Of a DNA stretch of 64,000 nucleotides, positions 27,005 to 35,547 are shown in pieces (position 1 is the stretch's first letter; the number at the start of each line of letters is the position of its first letter). Below the pieces are notes generated by a model. The model ran no database searches and had not been told where the DNA came from. It was given only the letters and a program-made list of their open reading frames with translations. The stretch is from Lachnospiraceae bacterium. GTDB lineage: Bacteria; Bacillota; Clostridia; Lachnospirales; Lachnospiraceae. The position numbers and the translations under genes were made by a program. The DNA lies in the NCBI GenBank assembly GCA_902363445.1, contig CABJAB010000002.1, forward strand, positions 310,001 to 374,000, read 5' to 3'.

Positions 27005-28039
27005 ATGAAGGAAGAACAAGTATTATTACAAGTCGAAGACCTGCAGGTGTCTTTTGACACCTATGCAGGTGAAGTAAAGGCGGTGCGGGGAGTTTCCTTT
27101 GAGGTACATGAGGGGGAGACTCTGGCGATCGTAGGCGAGTCCGGTTCAGGAAAGAGCGTAACGGCCCAGGCTGTGATGCGGCTCACGCCAGACGACCAGA
27201 TTCAGTATAAGAACGGCCGTATTCGGTTTGAAGATATAGAGGTCCTTAAGGTTTCTCAGAAGGAAATGGAAAAGATCCGCGGCGCGAAGATCGGAATGAT
27301 TCTCCAGGATCCGCTGACCTCTTTGAATCCTACGATGCTCGTAGGCAAGCAGATTGCGGAAGGCCTGATAAAGCATCAGCATCTCGACAAGACCGAGGCC
27401 ATCAAGCGTTCCGTGGAAATGCTTAAGATGGTCGGGATTCCCAATGCAGAGCAGCGGGCATGTCAATATCCCCATGAATTCTCAGGCGGTATGCGTCAGC
27501 GTGTCAGCATTGCCATCGCGCTGGCCTGCAATCCGAAACTCTTGATTGCAGATGAACCGACCACCGCTCTGGATGTGACGATTCAGGCTCAGATTCTGGA
27601 GCTGATGAAGGACCTTCAGAAGCGTTTGGGCACATCTATCATATTGATTACTCACGATTTGGGCATTGTTGCCGATATGGCTGAGAATATCGTGATCATG
27701 TATGCGGGGCGTCTGGTGGAAAAGGGGAGCTGCAAGGATGTGTTTTACCGCCCGGGGCATCCTTATACCTGGGGACTTTTGGAATCGGTCCCGAAGATTG
27801 ACCAGGCGAGCAAGGAAGAGCTTGACAGCATTCCCGGGACTCCGCCGGATCTGCATTCGGACATCAAAGGATGTCCGTTTAAAAGCCGCTGTAAATATGC
27901 CATGAAGATCTGCTATGAGCAGGCTCCCGAAGCTTTTGAGCTGGGAGAGAAGCACACGGCCAGCTGCTGGCTTTACCATGAGAATGCGCCTGAGGTAAAG
28001 AATCCGATTACGAACAGGGAGTGTAAATCCGATGAGTGA
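27005..28039 (+). CDS. Peptide ABC transporter ATPase, OppD type
   Basis: 344 residues. Walker A GESGSGKS, Q-loop LQDPLTSLNP, signature FSGGMRQR, Walker B LLIADEPTTALD, switch His in LITHDLG. The C-terminal oligopeptide/dipeptide domain has Cys residues (GCPFKSRCKYAMKICYEQAP, SCW) that bind an Fe-S cluster in some OppD/DppD proteins. Its 3' end overlaps oppF by 8 bases. Confidence 0.94.
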   Translation: MKEEQVLLQVEDLQVSFDTYAGEVKAVRGVSFEVHEGETLAIVGESGSGKSVTAQAVMRLTPDDQIQYKNGRIRFEDIEVLKVSQKEMEKIRGAKIGMILQDPLTSLNPTMLVGKQIAEGLIKHQHLDKTEAIKRSVEMLKMVGIPNAEQRACQYPHEFSGGMRQRVSIAIALACNPKLLIADEPTTALDVTIQAQILELMKDLQKRLGTSIILITHDLGIVADMAENIVIMYAGRLVEKGSCKDVFYRPGHPYTWGLLESVPKIDQASKEELDSIPGTPPDLHSDIKGCPFKSRCKYAMKICYEQAPEAFELGEKHTASCWLYHENAPEVKNPITNRECKSDE

Positions 28040-28997
28040 AAACATGGTGGAAGTAAAGAACCTGAAGAAATATTTCAATGTGGGCAAGGGGAAAGAGCTG
28101 AAGGCTGTGGACGGCGTCAGTCTCTTTATCCGCAAGGGGGAGACACTGGGGCTTGTAGGAGAATCCGGCTGCGGAAAGTCCACCTTGGGAAAGACCATAA
28201 TGAAATTTTACGAACCTACGGAAGGACAGATCCTGTTTCAGGACAGGGACATCACGAAGCTTTCCAGAAAAGGATATCTGAACTTTACAAAGGAAGCTCA
28301 GATGATTTTTCAGGATCCGTATGCTTCTCTGGATTCCAGGATGACGGCGGGAAGTATCATTTCCGAGGGCATGGACATCCATAAAATCTGCTCCAGCAAA
28401 AGCGAGAGACAGGAAAGAGTATATGAGCTTTTGAACCTGGTAGGGCTCAACAAGGAGCATGCCAACCGTTTTGCCCACGAGTTCTCCGGCGGACAGAGAC
28501 AGAGAATCGGAATCGCCAGGGCACTGGCGCTGAATCCGGACTTTATCGTCTGCGACGAGCCGATTTCCGCGCTGGATGTTTCCATTCAGGCTCAGGTGAT
28601 CAATCTGCTCTTAAAGCTCCAGGGAGAGCTGAATCTGACGTATTTATTCATCGCTCATGATCTGAGCGTGGTAAAGCATATTTCCGACCGGGTGGCGGTG
28701 ATGTACTTGGGGGCGATTATGGAGGTTTCCGACAGTCACAATTTTTACATGAATCCGCTGCATCCTTATACGGAGGCGCTTCTTTCGGCCATACCGATTC
28801 CGAATCCAGATGTGACGCGGGCCAAAAAGCGAATCCTTCTGGAGGGTGACGTTCCCAGCCCTGTGAATCCCAAGCCGGGCTGCAAGTTCGCGTCTCGGTG
28901 TAAGCTGGCGAAGCCCTCCTGTTTTGAAAAGGCTCCGGAGCTAAAGGAAGTGGAACCAGGACATTTTGTGGCGTGCCATCTGGTATCGGGAGAATAG
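28032..28997 (+). CDS. Peptide ABC transporter ATPase, OppF type
   Basis: 321 residues. Walker A GESGCGKST, Q-loop FQDPYASLDS, signature FSGGQRQR, Walker B FIVCDEPISALD, His in FIAHDLSVV. The C-terminal Cys cluster (GCKFASRCKLAKPSCFEKAP) matches the family. It pairs with OppD to power import. Confidence 0.94.
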   Translation: MSENMVEVKNLKKYFNVGKGKELKAVDGVSLFIRKGETLGLVGESGCGKSTLGKTIMKFYEPTEGQILFQDRDITKLSRKGYLNFTKEAQMIFQDPYASLDSRMTAGSIISEGMDIHKICSSKSERQERVYELLNLVGLNKEHANRFAHEFSGGQRQRIGIARALALNPDFIVCDEPISALDVSIQAQVINLLLKLQGELNLTYLFIAHDLSVVKHISDRVAVMYLGAIMEVSDSHNFYMNPLHPYTEALLSAIPIPNPDVTRAKKRILLEGDVPSPVNPKPGCKFASRCKLAKPSCFEKAPELKEVEPGHFVACHLVSGE

Positions 28998-29054
28998 AAC
29001 TTTAAAAGAAATCAAATAATCACGGTAAATAATCACGGATAAGGGGAAAAAGAA

Positions 29055-32000
29055 GTGAAATGTTTATGCGAGCTCTATACAGAGCAGGGATTATTGGAAA
29101 AGAGCTCCGGGCTGCTTATAAACAGGCCGGGCATTTTCTGTTTGGAGGACAGGGAACAGGAGCGGTTGTTTGTCAACCTGGCCGCCCGTATTGGCGTGGA
29201 GTGTTCCGGGATGAAGCGGCCCGTCTGCAAAAGTGAGCCGGAGCTTGCCGTCCGCCTGTCACGGAATCAGAAACTGGGAGCCGGAAACGGCCGGATCTCA
29301 TTGTCCTGCGGAGGTGTGCTGGCAGAGGCGGGGAGCCAGCGGGATCTGGAGAGCCTGACAGAATATCTGGCCTGCCGTTTTCCTGAAGTTCCCGGCGGAA
29401 ATGTGAGAAGGCTGAGGGAACATTTGGCGGAAGCTTTTTCTGCAGAGATATGTGTGGAGGAAGTACGGATCCATTTTCCGGAGGGCAGGATCACCAGTGT
29501 AGTCTATCGGGAGGATGGATTCAGGAAAGAACTGAGCGAAGAATGGCTGAAAAAACTAGCCGCTGATTTCGGCAATTCGAAAGAAGAGGAAGATTTCTGT
29601 AAATCCTATGATGCGCTGAAGCCCAGTCTTTCTCAGAATTTAAATAAGCGGATCTGTATGGAGGAGGCTGACCTTCTGGATGCGGACAGTTTATTGTCGT
29701 TGGCGCTGTTCATAAGCCTTCGGAATTTTGAAACGGTTTATCCCCTTGCTATAGCCGAATCCGCAGATCACACAGAAGGAATAGAATGCCTCCGTTTCCA
29801 GGAGGAGGATACGGCGAGGATTCTCTTTCAGGGAAACGATACCGTGTTTACAGGAAGCAAAAAAACGCTTCCGGAACTGTTGGCTTCCTGGATGGAGAGG
29901 TCAGAAGAGCTTCAGGATCAGGAGTGGCTGGAGGATTTGTCAGCCTTGGCCGGGGGAGGAAAGGAAGTAGGGCAGGCCGCTGCGTTTCTGACACGGGAGG
30001 GGAAAGCGGAAAAGCAGGCAGAGCTGGTCACAAAGGAGTATACGGCCGGAATTCTGGATGAGGCTTCTTTCGAACGTTATTTGACGGAACGGGCCGGCGT
30101 GCCTGTGGATGTGAAGAAATGCCAGACGGGACGGGAAGTGAAGCGGTGGAATTTTACGTCTGTCTGGGAGGGAAAAGAATTTTGGGAGAAATTCAGCCAG
30201 AAGGCGCTTCCATTCCTTTCGGAAGGAGACGTGGTGGAGATTTCCGGGCGGCTCAGTGAAGATGCGGATGTTAGAAGGCGTATGGAAAAAAGGCTTTGCG
30301 ACGCCGTTGAGGCGGCCGGGGCCAGAGCGGACTGTGTTTCCGTCTGCCGTTCCTTTAAATCCGGAAGCTGCTGGATAGAGGAATCAGTCCTTCCTCGTTT
30401 GAAGATGCTGGGCGATATAAAGAGAATAGAAATTGATTTTTCTTATTTTGTCAATGAATTGGGCGAAGAAGAATTTGAAGATGAATCCGCTCCCAATTAC
30501 GGGGAACATCAGGACAAGCCTCATAAATGGTTTGATATTCCGACCAGATGGCTTCAGGAGCTGTTTCCGGTGGATGAGGTCCTGGCGGACGGTCTTTCGA
30601 TTTCTGCCGATGCCGTTGCCTTCCGCCGCGCCGATGATCTGGGGCATACTTATAGAGTCCGGGCCTACGGCGCGGAGGATGCTGAGGTGTTCACAGATAC
30701 CTTCGATGTAAAATATATTGAGAAATATTATATGAACCGTTATCCTGTGATTGGGAAGACCCATGTGACGACCGGATGGATAACCGTAAAAAAGAACGGC
30801 AGGATCCTCCTGGACGAGCAGGTCGTGACGGATACGGAAAGAATCTGGACAGCCATGGAGGAAACAGTCCTGCCGGATCTGGAAAAGCTTTTGACGGACA
30901 AATATACAGTGGGCGGGCTTGTCGGCGCCCAGCCGTTTTTCAACCGGCTTCAGCTGAATGTTTCGATGAGCGAAGTGGACTATGATACGGGAATCCGCGA
31001 GGAACGCGTATCGACCGCGGAGAATATGCAGGAGGATATGTATTTCTATCTTCTGGACTGGTTTAAGACCTTCGGAGAGCGGGAGTGCGGCCGCGGTCTG
31101 GATAATGTGGGACTGATAATTCCGGAGATAAAAAATGTGAAGGAAGAAGACTCCCGTTTTGAGGTGATTCTCTATGAGGATTATGCGGAAGAACCTTACG
31201 GAAGCTTCGACGGAAAGATTTGTCCGATCATGCAGGAAGATGTGAAGGCAAAGCCGGTTTCTCTCCATTTTGAGGGCGGCACTGCGGTTTTACTCATGGA
31301 ATTCAGAACAGAAAAGGAAGAAGTGCAGAATTCATGTGCCTCATTCGCCATTTCCCGCCTGAGAGTAGCAGGAGAGCTTTTGGAGAAGGGAATCCTGAAT
31401 TATTGTCCGGATTCTCCGTGGAGGCTGATATACAGAGGCTGCGGGGAAGAGGCAGTCCTGGATATTTTGCCTGCCGGGGAGAAAGCCTCAGCGCTTAAGG
31501 AAGAAGAGAAAGACCGGATACTCCGGGAGGACGTCATTGATTATGCGGGATATAAAGAGCTCCTTACTTATTACAGCCGGTATCCGGAACTTAAAATACG
31601 CCCCGTGGAGACCACTTATCAGGGACGGAAGATTTACTATATCGAATATATCAAGAAAGACGCAGGTATTCTATATGCCAGGAACAAGCTGATGACCAAC
31701 CGGCTCATGACCTTGTTCAACGGCCGGCATCACGGAAATGAGGCGTCCAGTGTGAATTCGGCATTCCTGTTGCTTGACCGTCTTCTGAAGGACGAAAGCC
31801 TCAGGAACCAGATGAATACTGTGAATGTGCTGACACTGCCCTGGGAGAACATCGATGGCGGAGAGCTCCACTGTACGGTGCAGAAGGAGAATCCGAAGTG
31901 GCTTTGCCATCCTGCCAGGTATAACAGTGCTGGTTTTGAATTCCGGAAGGATTATAACAATCCGGATACCATTTACGGAGAATCCCGCGCTGTGGTCAAG

Positions 32001-32594
32001 CTCTGGAGAAAGTGGCTGTTTGATGTGGTGACGGATAATCATGGATTTGAGGGACACGAACTGGTCCAGCCTTTTTCCGGATATATTTCCCCGTGGTATA
32101 AGGGCTTCTGGATTCCCAAGGCTCTCTACTATGGTTATATCTGGTTTGATGAGAGAAATCCCTATACGATTTCTTTTGGAGACCGGGTGAGAAGCAAGGT
32201 GGCTGATTATATCAATGGGGATCAGGAAATCTGGGAGCGGAACAAAGTCTGCCAGGAACGGTTTTACAAATATGCGGAGAAATGGTTTCCCACCATGTTC
32301 CACACTGAAACTTATAAAGATGTGATTTTCTACTGGATAGAGACCAACAAGCAGAAACGGGCAAACAATTTTAATCTGAGCGATCCGGAGATCACGACGC
32401 TTGACTGGACTACGGAGGTAGCCGATGAGACGGTGACGGGGGATGACATGTGGCTGAATGCCAGAGCACATCTTTTGTCGGACCTGGCTCTGTTTGAGGT
32501 CCTTGAAGAGACGGATCTGATATCCGAATCCCGTGTATCGGAACAGAATGGACATTATACGTACACAAAGTTTCGCAGACGCCCGCTCATGTGA
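29055..32594 (+). CDS. Very large M14-like zinc carboxypeptidase-fold protein
   Basis: 1179 residues, GTG start with AAGGGG upstream. Only the last third is recognisable: about 880-1110 resembles an M14 domain with H893-G-N-E896 as the HxxE zinc motif in NGRHHGNEASS, and downstream His in DNHGFEGHE. The first 850 residues match nothing I know; they contain acidic alpha/beta segments and no signal peptide or membrane helix, so the protein is probably cytoplasmic. It sits between an Opp operon and a deiminase paralogue, so imported peptides are natural substrates. The third zinc ligand and catalytic Glu need alignment. Confidence 0.72.
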   Translation: MKCLCELYTEQGLLEKSSGLLINRPGIFCLEDREQERLFVNLAARIGVECSGMKRPVCKSEPELAVRLSRNQKLGAGNGRISLSCGGVLAEAGSQRDLESLTEYLACRFPEVPGGNVRRLREHLAEAFSAEICVEEVRIHFPEGRITSVVYREDGFRKELSEEWLKKLAADFGNSKEEEDFCKSYDALKPSLSQNLNKRICMEEADLLDADSLLSLALFISLRNFETVYPLAIAESADHTEGIECLRFQEEDTARILFQGNDTVFTGSKKTLPELLASWMERSEELQDQEWLEDLSALAGGGKEVGQAAAFLTREGKAEKQAELVTKEYTAGILDEASFERYLTERAGVPVDVKKCQTGREVKRWNFTSVWEGKEFWEKFSQKALPFLSEGDVVEISGRLSEDADVRRRMEKRLCDAVEAAGARADCVSVCRSFKSGSCWIEESVLPRLKMLGDIKRIEIDFSYFVNELGEEEFEDESAPNYGEHQDKPHKWFDIPTRWLQELFPVDEVLADGLSISADAVAFRRADDLGHTYRVRAYGAEDAEVFTDTFDVKYIEKYYMNRYPVIGKTHVTTGWITVKKNGRILLDEQVVTDTERIWTAMEETVLPDLEKLLTDKYTVGGLVGAQPFFNRLQLNVSMSEVDYDTGIREERVSTAENMQEDMYFYLLDWFKTFGERECGRGLDNVGLIIPEIKNVKEEDSRFEVILYEDYAEEPYGSFDGKICPIMQEDVKAKPVSLHFEGGTAVLLMEFRTEKEEVQNSCASFAISRLRVAGELLEKGILNYCPDSPWRLIYRGCGEEAVLDILPAGEKASALKEEEKDRILREDVIDYAGYKELLTYYSRYPELKIRPVETTYQGRKIYYIEYIKKDAGILYARNKLMTNRLMTLFNGRHHGNEASSVNSAFLLLDRLLKDESLRNQMNTVNVLTLPWENIDGGELHCTVQKENPKWLCHPARYNSAGFEFRKDYNNPDTIYGESRAVVKLWRKWLFDVVTDNHGFEGHELVQPFSGYISPWYKGFWIPKALYYGYIWFDERNPYTISFGDRVRSKVADYINGDQEIWERNKVCQERFYKYAEKWFPTMFHTETYKDVIFYWIETNKQKRANNFNLSDPEITTLDWTTEVADETVTGDDMWLNARAHLLSDLALFEVLEETDLISESRVSEQNGHYTYTKFRRRPLM

Positions 32595-32626
32595 GCGCCA
32601 GGGCAGTATAAAAGGAGGATGAGAAT

Positions 32627-33574
32627 ATGGCTGAACAAACGACAAATACTTTCAGGGAGGATTTGCCGAAGCTTTATGGAGATTGGGGTGTGGATTCAGA
32701 AATTGGGAAGCTGCGCTCTGTGCTGATGCGCCGCCCGGGAAAGGAAATCGAGAATATCACGAGAGAGGACAGTGAAAGACTGGCCTTTGTCATGACAGAC
32801 GGAGATGATTATGATCCGGAATTAGTGAGAAAACAGCATGATGAAGTGGCGCGGATCTACCGGGAAAACGGTGTACAGGTGAATTACGTGGAGGAGATGG
32901 ATGAAAGCTGTCCCAATGCCATGTTCTGCCGGGATCTGGTTCTGGGAACTCCGGAAGGCGTGATTATGGCAAGGCCTGGAATCGCCGTCCGTGTTCCTGA
33001 GGTGAAATATGCGGCCCAGGCGGCGGCAAAGCTGGGAGTGCCTATCATCAAGACAGTCAATGGAACGGGGACCTTTGACGGCGCCTGCGTTTTCTGGATT
33101 GACCGGGAGACGGTGATCTTCGGAACCGGCACCCGCTGTAACCAGTCCGGATATGATCAGGTGTCTGAGGAACTGTACAATATGGGCGTGAAAAATATTT
33201 ACACACTGAGCATTCCGAGAAGGCTGAAGCATCTGGACGGTATGCTGTCCATAGCGGACCATGATGTGGCGCTTGCCTTCTCCAGGAGCACTCCTGAAAT
33301 CGTGTATGAAGCTCTGGAGAAAAGAGGCTTCCGTGTATTGGAAATCCCTACTTTGGAAGAACGGGACAACCTGGCGGCGAATCTGGTGGCTCTTGAGCCG
33401 GGCAAGGTCTTAATGCCTGCCGGAAATCCTCTGACGAAAAAGCTTTTAACAGAGGCCGGAGTAGAGTGTATAGAAGTGGACATCAGCGAGATCAAGAAGG
33501 GCGGAGGAGCGCTGCACTGCATCACAGCCTTTTTGAAGAGGGATCCTGTCCCTGTGTATCCGGTAAAAGAATGA
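32627..33574 (+). CDS. Guanidino-group hydrolase/amidinotransferase family, paralogue 2
   Basis: 315 residues, clearly paralogous to the protein at 22266-23192 (shared FREDLP-LYGDWGVDSEIGKL near the N-terminus, shared C-terminal TAFLKRD). Likely catalytic Cys298 in GALHCIT and His in RLKHLDGM. AAAGGAGG supports the ATG, 32 bases after the peptidase gene, so it is probably the last gene of that transcript. Retention of two copies with intact catalytic Cys/His suggests different substrates or a hetero-oligomer. Confidence 0.82.
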   Translation: MAEQTTNTFREDLPKLYGDWGVDSEIGKLRSVLMRRPGKEIENITREDSERLAFVMTDGDDYDPELVRKQHDEVARIYRENGVQVNYVEEMDESCPNAMFCRDLVLGTPEGVIMARPGIAVRVPEVKYAAQAAAKLGVPIIKTVNGTGTFDGACVFWIDRETVIFGTGTRCNQSGYDQVSEELYNMGVKNIYTLSIPRRLKHLDGMLSIADHDVALAFSRSTPEIVYEALEKRGFRVLEIPTLEERDNLAANLVALEPGKVLMPAGNPLTKKLLTEAGVECIEVDISEIKKGGGALHCITAFLKRDPVPVYPVKE

Positions 33575-33692
33575 AGTGGAAAAAATTACCAGCGGTTTCT
33601 GCTTGCAAGCCTCCTGAAATAATGATATGCTTTTACCTAGCGATTAATGAGAAAATTGTCGAATTTTAGACATTGCTTTGGGAGTGTTGTTT

Positions 33693-34172
33693 ATGATAGA
33701 TTCTGCAGCCATTTTAGAACGGCTGATGGAGTATTACTCCAATGATTATGATCTGACCTGTCCTTACCAGCTGGGAGACACAATTTATGATACTTATGCA
33801 GCTTACAGCCACTTCAATTGTTTTGAGCACGCGTTCATCCGGGATACGCTCACTTTGTCAAAGGGTGATATTTTTCGTTTTAAGAGCCATCTGACTACGG
33901 CCGTAGAGCCGTTTTTGGTGCGCGGAGGAGATGAATTCCCTGCTCCGGGACATATATATACATATGTGACCGGTATTTTTATCAGTGAGCGAAAGGTTCG
34001 GGATGATGTACGGCGTATTATCAGACATTTCCGCTATTACAGGGGCTATGGATTTTATAATCGCGGGTACTGTCAGGCACGGATCGCCGCTTTTGATACG
34101 GAAACGGGGACTTTAATATGCAGTCCCGCCGCAAAAGAATTGATGCTGGAGTATCGAAGAATATTGGGATAA
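33693..34172 (+). CDS. Hypothetical protein, Tyr/Phe-rich
   Basis: 159 residues; ATG chosen over a TTG 15 bases upstream because GGGAG lies between them. Rich in Tyr/Phe/Arg (SNDYDLTCPYQ, HFRYYRGYGFYNRGYC), no signal peptide or membrane helix, no recognised domain. It has a good terminator downstream, so it is a real transcription unit ending here. Function unknown. Confidence 0.6.
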   Translation: MIDSAAILERLMEYYSNDYDLTCPYQLGDTIYDTYAAYSHFNCFEHAFIRDTLTLSKGDIFRFKSHLTTAVEPFLVRGGDEFPAPGHIYTYVTGIFISERKVRDDVRRIIRHFRYYRGYGFYNRGYCQARIAAFDTETGTLICSPAAKELMLEYRRILG

Positions 34173-34188
34173 TGAAAGTATTGATCAG

Positions 34189-34247
34189 CTCCCTTCTGGA
34201 CTGACAAGCAAAAAAGAAAGCTTGTCACTCAGGAGGGAGTTTTTTTG
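34189..34247 (+). terminator. Strong terminator after the hypothetical gene
   Basis: A long interrupted stem: CTCCCT / AGGGAG outer pairs, CTG / CAG, and ACTGACAAGC / GCTTGTCACT inner pairs, then seven T's. Confidence 0.92.
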
Positions 34248-34309
34248 TTCTTTCATAAAAGGTGCCTTCTGAGAGCCGTAAAAGGAAAACACGGCTGGGT
34301 TGGATAAAA

Positions 34310-34328
34310 TATGAATGAAATATTCATA
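34310..34328. repeat. Short palindrome upstream of the recombinase gene
   Basis: TATGAAT / ATTCATA arms with a 5-base spacer, 24 bp before the recombinase ATG. It could be an operator or part of a promoter; no assignment is possible. Confidence 0.45.
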
Positions 34329-34351
34329 CTGAAAACACAGGAGGGATTCAT

Positions 34352-35191
34352 ATGAAAGAAATCATCATAACAGAAGGTACGATTGCCTGCTATCAGTCGT
34401 ATTTGGTCCGTGAAGAAAAAAGTCCGGCCACAATCGAGAAATATACCCGGGATGTCCGCGCATTTTCCTTGTTTCTGTCAGGGCGGGCTGTGAGCAAGGA
34501 GCTGACGGTAAGCTATAAACGTAAACTGACAGAAGAAGGATATGCCGTACGTTCCATCAATTCTATGCTGGTATCGATTAACCGCCTGCTGGCATTTTTG
34601 GATAGGCCGGACTGTATAGTCAAGACTATCCGGACTCAGCGGCAGACATATTCGGAGGAAGAAAAGGAACTGACTAAGGCAGAGTATTACCGGCTTTTGA
34701 GAGCGGCGAAGGGCAGCCCGCGGCTATGTCTTCTGCTTCAGACCATCTGCGGAACTGGTATACGGGTATCAGAACTGCAATATTTTGATCTGGAAATGGT
34801 ACGCCGGGGCGAAATCACCATTTCCTGCAAAGGAAAGACCAGAAACATCCTTGTTCCGGGAGGACTCAAAAAAAAGCTTCTGGCCTATGCGAAATTGAAC
34901 GGCATTCAAAGCGGCATAATTTTCCGAACGAGGAACGGAAGGCCTAAGAACAGAAGCAACATCTGGGCGGAGATGAAAAAACTTTGCGAATCGGCCCGTG
35001 TAAATCCGAATAAGGTTTTTCCTCATAATTTACGAAAACTCTTTGCCCGAACCTTTTATGGTATTGAGAAAGATATCGCCAAGCTGGCGGACATCCTGGG
35101 CCACAGCAGCATTGAGACGACCCGCATTTATATCATGACTTCCAGTACAGAGCACCGAAGGAAAATAGAACGTCTGGGGTTGGTGGTTTAA
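34352..35191 (+). CDS. Tyrosine recombinase (probable DNA invertase)
   Basis: 279 residues, shorter than most phage integrases. The SAM-like core-binding domain is at about 8-90, and the catalytic domain has the full set: Arg138 (GTGIRVSEL), Lys160, His225 and Arg228 (HNLRK), His251 (GHSSIETT) and nucleophile Tyr260. AGGAGGG precedes the ATG. No excisionase or phage genes are nearby. A perfect 21-bp inverted repeat starts 18 bases after the stop, and its partner lies 245 bp further on, which fits a local inversion enzyme. Confidence 0.9.
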   Translation: MKEIIITEGTIACYQSYLVREEKSPATIEKYTRDVRAFSLFLSGRAVSKELTVSYKRKLTEEGYAVRSINSMLVSINRLLAFLDRPDCIVKTIRTQRQTYSEEEKELTKAEYYRLLRAAKGSPRLCLLLQTICGTGIRVSELQYFDLEMVRRGEITISCKGKTRNILVPGGLKKKLLAYAKLNGIQSGIIFRTRNGRPKNRSNIWAEMKKLCESARVNPNKVFPHNLRKLFARTFYGIEKDIAKLADILGHSSIETTRIYIMTSSTEHRRKIERLGLVV

Positions 35192-35208
35192 CAGAAAAAA
35201 TAAAAACC

Positions 35209-35229
35209 ACATAATTTGTATTATGTAGT
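35209..35229 (+). repeat. Left inverted repeat (IRL) of the putative invertible segment
   Basis: 21 bp, exact reverse complement of 35475-35495. Internally it is nearly symmetric: ACATAAT / ATTATGT around TTGT, as in core sites of tyrosine recombinases. Confidence 0.92.
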
Positions 35230-35474
35230 ATCGTCCGATGGGAAACTGATTTAAAAACGTGCATTGATGGAAAACGAAAATAAAAAAAGACACACAAAAT
35301 ACGCCCTCATCTTTTTTTCAAGAAAAAGTACCGGGAGCGATATTGTGCTGTTCAGATTTTTTATAGATTAAAAATGCTGCTGTTTTTTACGTGGGTTTCT
35401 TGAAATTTCTTACTATGTATGATAAAACGATTACTAGATATTGGTATTTATATACGAGAATGGAAGACGCTCTG
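35230..35474. mobile_element. Putative 245-bp invertible DNA segment
   Basis: AT-rich, gene-free DNA between perfect 21-bp inverted repeats, next to a tyrosine recombinase. It holds a rightward promoter candidate toward the AP2-type gene at 35548. In the opposite orientation that promoter would point back into the recombinase gene, antisense to it. Inversion is inferred from the architecture. Confidence 0.75.
35400..35428 (+). promoter_or_regulatory. Candidate promoter inside the invertible segment
   Basis: TTGAAA (35400-35405), 17-bp spacer, TAAAAC (35423-35428); an overlapping TATGAT at 35418-35423 is an alternative -10. It reads toward the AP2-type gene. Confidence 0.5.
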
Positions 35475-35495
35475 ACTACATAATACAAATTATGT
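35475..35495 (-). repeat. Right inverted repeat (IRR) of the putative invertible segment
   Basis: Exact reverse complement of 35209-35229; the flanking bases do not match, so the repeat is exactly 21 bp. It ends 52 bp before the AP2-type start codon. Confidence 0.92.
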
Positions 35496-35547
35496 TCCTG
35501 TGGCTAGGAGAGTACCGCGTCTTCTTGATGGAAGGGAGCATTGTACG

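Noticed and set aside
25487..27019. Long antisense frames opposite oppB and oppC
   Set aside because: Typical codon-bias shadows of membrane-protein genes; no initiation signals.
30384..31268. 294-codon antisense frame inside the M14-like gene
   Set aside because: Lies wholly opposite a continuous 1179-codon gene and resembles no protein family.
34310..34328. Palindrome as a second recombination site for the integrase
   Set aside because: Its arms (TATGAAT / ATTCATA) differ from the 21-bp inverted repeats, and no partner copy was found nearby.
34352..35191. Recombinase as part of a prophage or integrative element
   Set aside because: No phage structural, excision or conjugation genes and no tRNA attachment site nearby; the adjacent inverted repeats explain it better.
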